Positions 9,751 to 17,638 of a stretch of DNA of 35,031 nt are shown here, one piece after another. Each line of letters opens with the position of its first letter. The stretch's first letter is position 1. Below the pieces are notes generated by a model. It was not told the DNA's origin and did no database searches. It saw only the letters and a program-made list of their open reading frames with translations. Where the stretch lies: NCBI GenBank assembly GCA_017609085.1, contig JAFCEO010000003.1:1-35031 (forward strand). The letters are read 5' to 3'. The position numbers were made by a program, and so were the translations under genes. Origin of the DNA: Candidatus Pacearchaeota archaeon. GTDB taxonomy: Archaea > Nanobdellota > Nanobdellia > Pacearchaeales > GW2011-AR1.

Positions 9751-11265
9751 ATGCCAAAAAAAAGTTACGGAGTAGGAATTTTGATTTTTGTATTGTTTCT
9801 AAGTATTTCAATTGTTTCTGCTACAACAACAGTTTATGTCGATCCTTCTAATAGTATAATTAAGGCTGGGGAAAATGTTGTTATTAGTGTAGGAATTAAT
9901 ACTGATGAAAATATTTATGCGATGAGTTTCGATTTATTTTTTAATAACAGTGTTTTAGAGGCGATTAGTTCTAGCGAGGGAGGATTTTTAGGGAAAGATG
10001 GAAAAAATGTTTTAGTTGCTGTAAATAATATAGATAACACTGCAGGGAAATTTTCTTTTGCTGCAACAAGAAGCGGACAGGTTGGTGGTGTGATTGGAAG
10101 CGGGGCTGTTGCTAATATAACTTTTAAGGCCATCTCTAATTTGGGACAATCAAATTTAGTAATTAATAATGTTCAAATTTCAGGACCTAATCTAAATCCA
10201 ATTTCCTCTAATATTGTTAATGGCGTGATTACTATAAATAACCCACCAACAGCAAGTAATTTACAATTAATTCCATCACAACCAAAAACAACCGATAATC
10301 TGCAATCTACTTATAATTATTTTGATGCTGATGGGCACGCAGAATCTGGAACAGAAATAAAATGGTATAAAAATGGTGTTTTACAGTCAGCTTATGATAA
10401 TCTGAAAACTTTGCCAAGTTCTGCTACAAATAAGGGAGAAAAATGGTATTTCACTATTAGACCAAAAGATGGCATAAGTTTCGGAAGCTTACAGACCTCT
10501 CCAACAGTTACGATACAAAATTCCGCTCCTGTCTTACAATCTATTGGAAATAAAAATATAAATGAAGGACAACTTTTGCAATTTACAGTTTCTGCATCAG
10601 ATTCTGATAACGATGTCTTAACTTATACAGTTGACGGTCTGCCTCCAGGAGCATCTTTTGTCGGACAGCAGTTTTCATGGACTCCGACTTTTGATCAAGC
10701 AGGAGTTTATCAAGTTACATTTAATGTTAATGATGGCGAAGAAATTGATTCTGAAACAATAACAATAACTGTAAAAAATGTTGATAGAGCTCCTACAATA
10801 GATTGGTTTTCACCTTCTAGTTTGGTTTTATCTTTAAGAGAAGGTTTTTCATTATTGTTTAATCATACATCAAGCGATCTTGATGGAGATACATTAGATT
10901 ATTCTTGGAAACTTAACACTGTAGAAAAAGCAACGACTCAAGACTGGATATTTACTCCAAATGAGAATCAATGCGGCCAACACGAAGTAAAATTAGAGGT
11001 TAGTGATGGGCAACTTTTGGTATCTCAACTTTGGAGCGTTACAGTTAATTTAAGAGGTGATGTGGATTTGGATGGAGATGCTGATATTTTCGATCTAGCA
11101 TCTGTCGGTTTATCGTATAGGACACAAGAAGGAGATGAGGGGTGGAATGTTCAAGCAGATATCTTTCCAGGTCCAACGATGAATGGTGAGCCAGAAGGCG
11201 ACGGAAAAGTAGATATTTTTGATCTAGCAATGGTTGGTTTAAATTATGGAAGAAGTTGTTTTTGA
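9751..11265 (+). CDS. Secreted scaffold-like protein: N-terminal cohesin, Ig-like domains, C-terminal dockerin
   Basis: Start moved from the listed TTG (9736) to ATG 9751 (MPKKSYGVGILIFVLFLSISIVSA). Cohesin-like TVYVDPSNSIIKAGENVVISVGINTDENIYAMSFDLFFNNSVLEAISS...GSGAVANITFKAI. Ig/PKD-like repeats (GNKNINEGQLLQFTVSASDSDNDVLTYTVDGLPPGASF). C-terminal dockerin. Confidence 0.85.
   Translation: MPKKSYGVGILIFVLFLSISIVSATTTVYVDPSNSIIKAGENVVISVGINTDENIYAMSFDLFFNNSVLEAISSSEGGFLGKDGKNVLVAVNNIDNTAGKFSFAATRSGQVGGVIGSGAVANITFKAISNLGQSNLVINNVQISGPNLNPISSNIVNGVITINNPPTASNLQLIPSQPKTTDNLQSTYNYFDADGHAESGTEIKWYKNGVLQSAYDNLKTLPSSATNKGEKWYFTIRPKDGISFGSLQTSPTVTIQNSAPVLQSIGNKNINEGQLLQFTVSASDSDNDVLTYTVDGLPPGASFVGQQFSWTPTFDQAGVYQVTFNVNDGEEIDSETITITVKNVDRAPTIDWFSPSSLVLSLREGFSLLFNHTSSDLDGDTLDYSWKLNTVEKATTQDWIFTPNENQCGQHEVKLEVSDGQLLVSQLWSVTVNLRGDVDLDGDADIFDLASVGLSYRTQEGDEGWNVQADIFPGPTMNGEPEGDGKVDIFDLAMVGLNYGRSCF
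9826..10239 (+). other. Cohesin-like domain 1
   Basis: Typical cohesin layout: xxGxxVxIxVxIxxxxxxYAxxFDLxFNxxVLEAxS...GxFxFAxTRxGxxGGVxGxGxxAxIxFKAI. Confidence 0.82.
11056..11265 (+). other. Dockerin type I-like region
   Basis: GDVDLDGDADIFDLASVGLSY...EPEGDGKVDIFDLAMVGLNYGRSCF. Confidence 0.82.
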
Positions 11266-11288
11266 TTAATTAAATTTGAATTTTAAAT

Positions 11289-12047
11289 ATGGAAAATAAA
11301 ATTTTAGCTTTACTAATTTTAATAGCAATAATTTTTATATCTACGAGTGGCTTAATTATTTGGCAGACAGGTTTTACAATTAAAGACTCTAATGAAGGAT
11401 ATAAAAATAATCTTAGGTTAGTCGGTCAAGAAGATAATAACCAAATCGCAATTGGCGATTTAAAAGACGACACAAAGATTACTGGAAATGCAATTAAAAT
11501 TAGTACAGACAGTAAAACATCCTTTATCTCTAGAAGTTCGGGAGGTGGTGGCGGTTCAAGCGGAGGAAGTAGTAGTTCAGATAGAGAGAAAGAAAATAAC
11601 GCAGCTTCAGAAGGAGAACAACAAGAAACATATCTTGTAGATATTTCAATCGATTCGTATTCTGGAAAGAAGGATGAGGAATTTATAATTAATGTTTATA
11701 TCAATACAGACAAGAAACTTTATGCTGTTGAGTTTGAATTAGACTATAATTCATCTATTTTAGAAACGTCTAAAGATAATATAACTAAAGGAGATTTTCT
11801 TAATAAAGATGGAACTGATACTTATGAAATTATAAAAACTGAAGAAGGAAAAATAATTTTTGCATCTACACGACTTGGTCAAACAGGAGGAGTTTCAGGA
11901 GAAGGTATTTTAGCTCAAATTAAATTTAAGGCAATTTCTGAAGGAGTCAGTCCTCTATCTTTAACTAATGTTAAAATAACTGATACAAGTTTAGAAGTCG
12001 ATAAATTTAAGGTCAATGTAGAAAATGGCAAAGTAACAATCTTTTAA
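11289..12047 (+). CDS. Membrane-anchored single-cohesin protein (candidate anchoring scaffoldin)
   Basis: N-terminal TM/signal-anchor (ILALLILIAIIFISTSGLIIWQTGF), Gly/Ser-rich linker (SSGGGGGSSGGSSSSD), C-terminal cohesin, no dockerin. Confidence 0.8.
   Translation: MENKILALLILIAIIFISTSGLIIWQTGFTIKDSNEGYKNNLRLVGQEDNNQIAIGDLKDDTKITGNAIKISTDSKTSFISRSSGGGGGSSGGSSSSDREKENNAASEGEQQETYLVDISIDSYSGKKDEEFIINVYINTDKKLYAVEFELDYNSSILETSKDNITKGDFLNKDGTDTYEIIKTEEGKIIFASTRLGQTGGVSGEGILAQIKFKAISEGVSPLSLTNVKITDTSLEVDKFKVNVENGKVTIF
11626..12044 (+). other. Cohesin-like domain 2
   Basis: TYLVDISIDSYSGKKDEEFIINVYINTDKKLYAVEFELDYNSSILETS...EGKIIFASTRLGQTGGVSGEGILAQIKFKAI. Confidence 0.82.
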
Positions 12048-12088
12048 TAAAATATCTTTTGAATTAAAATAATCTTTAAATATGGTAA

Positions 12089-15000
12089 ATGATAAGTAAA
12101 AAAATGAAAAAAAAGATGAAGAGTTTAAGCTTCGCGATATTTTTGATATTAATCTCTCTATTGTTTCTCAATTTAACTTTGGCAATAAATTCTAAAGAGC
12201 TTGCTTTGAAATTGAACAGACTCGAGTTGATAGATGGGGATGTAAATGCTGACGGTAAAGTCGATATTTTTGACCTAGCCGCAATAGGATTATATTATAA
12301 TACAGATGAGAACAACGAAAATTGGAATTGGAAAGTAGATATAGCCAACACTGTTGGAGAAATAGATATTTTTGATTTAGCTGAAGTTGGCTTAAATTAT
12401 GGGAAAATTTATGCTCAGACTATTGAGGACCCTGTTTTTGTTTCTCCTTCAATTAAGAATGTAACAAAGGGCAAGGAGTTTTTAATTAATATTAATATAT
12501 CAACCCCTGCTGATGTTTATGCTGTTGATTTTATTTTAAGTTTTAATAACGAAATAATTACAGCTTTAAATGTAACAGAAGGCAGCTTCTTAAAAAAAGA
12601 TGGTGTTGCAACCTATCCTGTCATTAATATAGATAATTCAGCTGGAAGAATAGAATTTGCAAACACAAGACTTGGAACAACCAACCCTGTTTCAGGAGAA
12701 GGAATCTTAGCTCAGATTAAGTTTAGATCCACTAATCTAGGAGCGAGTGATTTGGATTTTGTTGAACTTACTTTAGTTGATCCTAATTTAAATGATATTT
12801 TGAATGTTTCCACAATAGATGGAGAGATAAATGTAATTCCAGGAGAATCTCCTTCGATTGTAAGTTATGGTGTTGACAATCTTTATATATCTCCAAATGG
12901 CGATGGTATTAAGGATAGTGTAACTTTTAATTTGAAATTTTCAGAAAAAGTGAATTATAAAATCGAGATTATTAATGCAGATGGAGACACAGTTAAAGAG
13001 TGGACGGGTTACGGGGTAGATTCTGGACAGAAAACCTGGAATGGTATGGTTGAAGGAACTGCTGTAGAGGGAATTTATACAATAAAAGTAACATTAAAAG
13101 ATGAAGACGGAAACGAAGTTATAGACGAATCAAAGACAATTATAGTTGATGTTACTTCTCCAATTATAAGCGATATATCTAAAGTTCCAGAACCTTCTTA
13201 TAATAACAATGATGTAATTTTAAGTGCTAATGTTGTAGATAAAAATATAGATAAAGTATGGCTTGAAAGCGATTTTGAAAAAGCAGGTATTTTGAAAAAT
13301 TATACATTAACTTCAAGTAGCAAATACAGCTATTTAATCTCAGCTGAATATTTAAAAAATCAACAAATTGTTTCTTACAAATTTCACGCTCTAGATTTAG
13401 CTGGCAATGATGTAGAAAGTAATATGCTTTCTTTTAAAGTTCAGAATAGGAAACCTTCTTTGTCCATTCCTAATCAAGAAACAGACGAGGACGTCAAACC
13501 TTCCTTAATCGATTTAAACACTTATTCCGGCGATGAAGATAATGATGAGCTAACTTTTGAGATTTTGAGTCAATCAAATCCAACTTTAATTTCTTGTTCA
13601 ATTTATAGTCATTATATCGATTGCTCAACTCCTGCTTCAAATCAACATGGTATTTCAGAAATTATGGTAAAGGTTTCTGATGGAATAGAAAGTGTAACTG
13701 ATAGTTTTTTTATGGTCGTTAATTCTATAAATGATTTGCCAATAGCAAATGACGATTCTGCTATAACAAATGAAGATACATCTGTTATAATAGATGTTTT
13801 AGCTAATGATTATGATGTTGAAGGTCCAGTCAGCTTAGATGCAATCACAATTCAACCAGCTCATGGGACAGCAGTAATTAATGATGACAAGATAGATTAT
13901 ACTCCTGACCAAAATTATAACGGTCAAGATAGTTTTGAGTATAAGATTAGAGATTTTAGTGATGCAACAGCTACAGCTACTGTTACAATAACAGTAAATC
14001 CAGTAAATGACGCTCCTGTCGCTAATGACGACTCTGTTACAATAGACGAAGATAATTCAGTTTTAGTAAACGTTTTAGCTAATGATTATGATGTCGAAAA
14101 AGATAGTTTAACAATAAGAATAATTGGCGAACCAAGCCATGGTTTAGCTAACATACAAAATAATAATATACATTATACTCCTAATTTAAATTATTTTGGA
14201 GCAGATGTGGTAGAATATGAAGTTAGTGATGGTCAACTTACAGCTACAGCTACTGTTACAATAACAGTAAATCCAATAAACGACGCTCCTGTAATTGATG
14301 ATTATTTCCCATTAGAGAATCCAACTATTCAAGAAAAACAAAGTCAGAAATTTAATATCGCAGTTTCAGATGTAGATGACACTGATTTAGAAATTAAATG
14401 GTATCTCGATGGGAAAGAGATTAAGACTGGAAATAGTTACGAATTTTTGAGCGATTGTAATTCTCAAGGAACATATGAGGTTAAAGCGGTAGTTAATGAC
14501 GGGAAACTTACTGACGAGCATATTTGGCAGTTAACAGTAGAAGATGTTTGCTCCAGAATTTATTTAAAATCCGGAAATAATATCTTCTCATTGCCAAGAA
14601 ATGAGCAGAAAAGCTTTAACGAGTTGAATACAGATTGTAATGTTGTTGTAGAAAATGGAAGGGCAGACTTAGCTTATTATAAACCAAGCGGGGCAAATAT
14701 TAGCACAATTAATTACAATTTCGTTGGTTTAGATGAAACCTTATATCCTGGACAAGGTTATTTTATTAAAGTGGAGAATGACTGCTATGTTGAAATGTTT
14801 GGAGAGAAAATTGAAACGAAGGACTTAGGTTATCTTGGAACAAAAGAACTAAAAGAAGGATGGAATCTTGTGGGGGCACCTACAGATTTAACAGTTTTCA
14901 GCAGAGGAAATTGTATTTTATTTAACAATGTTGGAATACTTAAATATGGGTATGATGTTGCCAGTTGTAATGAAGTTGAAGGATACAATGGAGGATATTC

Positions 15001-15109
15001 AAATTGCACTATTAAAAACGGAATAAGTAGGTGCAGATGTGAGGTAGATAATTTTGAACCTGGTTTTGGTTATTGGATAAGGACTGCTAACGATTGTGTT
15101 TTAGGTTAA
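12089..15109 (+). CDS. Secreted protein with N-terminal dockerin, cohesin, FlgD-like/Ig domains, tandem cadherin/VCBS-like domains and a C-terminal domain
   Basis: Signal peptide, then GDVNADGKVDIFDLAAIGLYY...GEIDIFDLAEVGLNYGK, then a cohesin (VSGEGILAQIKFRS), then LYISPNGDGIKDSVTFNL (FlgD-like), then two PVANDDSxTxxEDxSVxxxVLANDYDVE domains. Confidence 0.85.
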   Translation: MISKKMKKKMKSLSFAIFLILISLLFLNLTLAINSKELALKLNRLELIDGDVNADGKVDIFDLAAIGLYYNTDENNENWNWKVDIANTVGEIDIFDLAEVGLNYGKIYAQTIEDPVFVSPSIKNVTKGKEFLININISTPADVYAVDFILSFNNEIITALNVTEGSFLKKDGVATYPVINIDNSAGRIEFANTRLGTTNPVSGEGILAQIKFRSTNLGASDLDFVELTLVDPNLNDILNVSTIDGEINVIPGESPSIVSYGVDNLYISPNGDGIKDSVTFNLKFSEKVNYKIEIINADGDTVKEWTGYGVDSGQKTWNGMVEGTAVEGIYTIKVTLKDEDGNEVIDESKTIIVDVTSPIISDISKVPEPSYNNNDVILSANVVDKNIDKVWLESDFEKAGILKNYTLTSSSKYSYLISAEYLKNQQIVSYKFHALDLAGNDVESNMLSFKVQNRKPSLSIPNQETDEDVKPSLIDLNTYSGDEDNDELTFEILSQSNPTLISCSIYSHYIDCSTPASNQHGISEIMVKVSDGIESVTDSFFMVVNSINDLPIANDDSAITNEDTSVIIDVLANDYDVEGPVSLDAITIQPAHGTAVINDDKIDYTPDQNYNGQDSFEYKIRDFSDATATATVTITVNPVNDAPVANDDSVTIDEDNSVLVNVLANDYDVEKDSLTIRIIGEPSHGLANIQNNNIHYTPNLNYFGADVVEYEVSDGQLTATATVTITVNPINDAPVIDDYFPLENPTIQEKQSQKFNIAVSDVDDTDLEIKWYLDGKEIKTGNSYEFLSDCNSQGTYEVKAVVNDGKLTDEHIWQLTVEDVCSRIYLKSGNNIFSLPRNEQKSFNELNTDCNVVVENGRADLAYYKPSGANISTINYNFVGLDETLYPGQGYFIKVENDCYVEMFGEKIETKDLGYLGTKELKEGWNLVGAPTDLTVFSRGNCILFNNVGILKYGYDVASCNEVEGYNGGYSNCTIKNGISRCRCEVDNFEPGFGYWIRTANDCVLG
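12236..12406 (+). other. Dockerin-like region with a degenerate second Ca loop
   Basis: Loop 1 is canonical (DVNADGKVDIFD). Loop 2 region (VDIANTVGEIDIFD) lacks the regular 1/3/5 acidic spacing. Confidence 0.78.
12434..12838 (+). other. Cohesin-like domain 3
   Basis: VFVSPSIKNVTKGKEFLININISTPADVYAVDFILSFNNEIITALNV...GRIEFANTRLGTTNPVSGEGILAQIKFRST. Confidence 0.8.
13967..14002 (+). repeat. 36-bp exact direct repeat, copy 1 (in cadherin-like domain)
   Basis: acagctacagctactgttacaataacagtaaatcca, matching 14240-14275 exactly; similarity continues into the next ~17 bp with two mismatches. Confidence 0.9.
14240..14275 (+). repeat. 36-bp exact direct repeat, copy 2
   Basis: Same 36-mer, 273 bp (91 codons) downstream of copy 1. 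Confidence 0.9.
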
Positions 15110-15187
15110 AGATTAATTTTATATAATAAAGAATACAAATCTTTATAAAGTGTTGTTATTTTAGAATTACTACAATACTCTATTAAA

Positions 15188-15793
15188 ATGGTAAAAGGAA
15201 AGAAAGCAAGTTTATTTCAGAGAGTATTTATGGGAATTGGGAGATATGTCGCTCTTGGAAGTGTAATGGGAGCATCTACAAATTTGACAGGATGTTTTTG
15301 TCCAAATTATAAACCTATTCCAGAAGATATTACAAAACAGAAATACTTATATGAAGGACCTTTTAATTATGCAGCTGAACTTGATTGTAAATGTAGGGAA
15401 TACAGCAAGCAAGGAAAAATTCTTGAAGATCTTTTAACAAGGGGTGCATGGACCTTAGCTGTTTTAAACGGAGCCGGAAAAGCTGTTACTTCAGGAGGAT
15501 TAGAGGTTGTTGCAGGTGAAAATGGAAAGAATTTTGCTTTATATGTTTTTGATGGAACTTATGGAGGAAGAACATTTAACGAAGTAATTGATAAATTTCT
15601 TCAAGGAGAGTTTGGAGAAGGAGTAGAGAGCGCGTATAATGAAGAAGATAGTGCATTTGGAGGATATGGAAAAATTATCTTAGTAGGAGGTTCAATTGCT
15701 ATGCCTTTAGTTTTATCTGTAGGAGGGCACGGCCACCACCATCACGGAGCAGCTTCGATAGGTCCAGGTCCGACTCCTGCTGACCCATTTTAA
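15188..15793 (+). CDS. Putative lipoprotein of unknown function with a His-rich C-terminus
   Basis: Hydrophobic N-terminus with an LTGC lipobox-like motif; C-terminal GGHGHHHHGAASIGPGPTPADPF. Confidence 0.65.
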   Translation: MVKGKKASLFQRVFMGIGRYVALGSVMGASTNLTGCFCPNYKPIPEDITKQKYLYEGPFNYAAELDCKCREYSKQGKILEDLLTRGAWTLAVLNGAGKAVTSGGLEVVAGENGKNFALYVFDGTYGGRTFNEVIDKFLQGEFGEGVESAYNEEDSAFGGYGKIILVGGSIAMPLVLSVGGHGHHHHGAASIGPGPTPADPF

Positions 15794-15857
15794 TTTAAAT
15801 TAAAAATGAATGTTTGTTAAGAAAAACCTTTTTATATTCTCTGCTCTTTAATTTTTC

Positions 15858-17135
15858 ATGAAAAAGTTAAAAGCAGGAGTAGGTGATGAAGTTCTTGTAG
15901 AAACACATACAAAACAAGAGAGAGGAATCTTGCTTAAGAGTTACGAACAAGGAATTATTTTATTAAAGTTAAAATCAGGTTATAATATTGGAATAAGGAA
16001 GAGGGATGTTAAATTTATTAAAGTTTTGAAGAAAGTAAAAGAAAAGAAAGAAGACAACAAAATAAAGATGAGTGGGAAACCTATTATAAAATTTATTTTA
16101 ACAGGAGGTACAATTTCTTCATCCTTGGATGTTGGGACCGGAGCTGTAAAATGGTTGACTTCTCCTTCTCAATTATTTAGATTTTACCCTAAAATGTTTG
16201 ATAAGGTCGATGTAAAACTTGATAATCCTTTTATGAAAGCCAGTGAGAATATGGATGGAAAAGACTGGATTAGATTAGCAAAAATGACGGCCAAAGCCTT
16301 AGTTGATAATAATATTAAAGGAGTTATAATAAGTCATGGAACTGATTTTTTGCATTATACAAGTGCAGCTCTATCGTTTATGCTTAGAAATTTAAACAAA
16401 CCTGTTATTCTAACTTACTCGCAGAGGAGCACAGATAGGGGCTCTTCAGACGCGCAGCTTAACTTACAATGTTCCTCACAAGTGGCTTTATCAGATATAG
16501 CTGAAGTTATGTTAGTAGGTCATGCGAATATGAATGATAATTTTTGTTTTGCGCTGAGAGGAACAAAATGTAGGAAAATGCATACATCAAGAAGAGATAC
16601 TTTTAGGCCAATAAATTGTAGACCTATAGCTAAAGTTTGGCCCGATAAACTTAAAATTATTTCCGAGTTCAATAAGAGAAATAAAAACAGAGTACAATTA
16701 GACGCTGTTTTTGAAGATAAAGTCGCTTTAATAAAATTCTATCCTGGTCAGGATCCAAAAATACTTGATTTTTATTTAAAGCAAGGATATAAAGGGTTGG
16801 TTATAGAAATGTCTGGGCTTGGGCATGTTATTACCGAAGGAAAAAATAATTGGATTCCAAAACTAAAAGAATTGATAAACAAGGGAGTGGTTGTTTGCGC
16901 TGCTCCTCAAACTCTTTATGGCAGATTAGACCCTTATGTCTATTCTCCAGGAAGAGAATTAGAAAAAATAGGAATTATTTATTTGGAAGATATATTGCCA
17001 GAAACCGCTTTTGTTAAACTAGGATGGGTTTTGGGACACAAGTCTTGGAGAACACAAGATAAAATTAAAGAAGTGATGTTAAAGAACATTGCTGGAGAAT
17101 TTAATAAGAGATTAGGAAGAGAATTTTTAAATTAA
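15858..17135 (+). CDS. gatD: Glutamyl-tRNA(Gln) amidotransferase subunit D (asparaginase family)
   Basis: N-terminal GatD-type small beta domain, then FILTGGTISSSLD, GVIISHGTDFLHYTSAALSFML, GLGHV; length 425 aa. Confidence 0.93.
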   Translation: MKKLKAGVGDEVLVETHTKQERGILLKSYEQGIILLKLKSGYNIGIRKRDVKFIKVLKKVKEKKEDNKIKMSGKPIIKFILTGGTISSSLDVGTGAVKWLTSPSQLFRFYPKMFDKVDVKLDNPFMKASENMDGKDWIRLAKMTAKALVDNNIKGVIISHGTDFLHYTSAALSFMLRNLNKPVILTYSQRSTDRGSSDAQLNLQCSSQVALSDIAEVMLVGHANMNDNFCFALRGTKCRKMHTSRRDTFRPINCRPIAKVWPDKLKIISEFNKRNKNRVQLDAVFEDKVALIKFYPGQDPKILDFYLKQGYKGLVIEMSGLGHVITEGKNNWIPKLKELINKGVVVCAAPQTLYGRLDPYVYSPGRELEKIGIIYLEDILPETAFVKLGWVLGHKSWRTQDKIKEVMLKNIAGEFNKRLGREFLN

Positions 17136-17165
17136 GGGATATTTAGTTTATTTTTATAAAACTTT

Positions 17166-17571
17166 GTAAGCAGGGATAGGCCACCTTCTGTCAATCTTCG
17201 TCTTTTTGAAGACGAACAGATTGTGCTAACATTCTACTACGCGGCTTTTTAGTTAGTTTTAGCCTTGCATCAGCCAAGATGCCGATGTCTATGTGTTTTT
17301 AGACATCCCGAATTCATGTTATGAATTCGGCGTTTCATCAAATCTTCTGCTTCAAAGTTCTTCGCATGATTCATTACTCAGCAGAAGCTGTGTCGTTTCT
17401 GTGGCAGAGCTTTGCCTCACGGCAATCATCTTTCGATGATGGCCCAACCATAAAGGTTGATAAGGTTATATCCCTTATGATGGATGGACCTTCCTCAGAA
17501 CTCGATGTTGATTCATTTACAACATCTTGCCATTTTATGGCTGAGTTCCGAAAGTTAGCCACCCTGCTTAC
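17166..17571 (-). ncRNA. rnpB: RNase P RNA, archaeal type
   Basis: Minus-strand ends form a perfect 10-bp P1 (GTAAGCAGGG / CCCTGCTTAC). Contains CR-I-like GAGGAAGGTCC, CR-II/III-like CCACAGAAACGACACAGC and CR-V-like GACAGAAGGTGGCCTA. Multiple strong hairpins (for example CCGAATTCATAACATGAATTCGG). Confidence 0.9.
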
Positions 17572-17592
17572 AATAACAAAAAGAAATAAAGA

Positions 17593-17600
17593 TTTTTAAA
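17593..17600 (-). promoter_or_regulatory. Candidate TATA box for rnpB
   Basis: Minus-strand GAGGAAAATTTAAAAATC lies ~25 bp upstream of the predicted 5' end of RNase P RNA. Confidence 0.5.
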
Positions 17601-17638
17601 TTTTCCTCTTCTCCTTTATAATTTTAAGTTTCATTTTC

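Noticed and set aside
15722-15750. GHGHHHHG tail suspected to be a cloning tag or vector contamination
   Set aside because: Embedded in a continuous archaeal-type ORF, followed by native sequence and gatD; no vector sequence nearby.
17321-17599. 92-aa plus-strand ORF (and the 62-aa minus-strand ORF 17374-17562)
   Set aside because: Both lie inside the RNase P RNA; the sequence is explained by conserved RNA motifs and hairpins.
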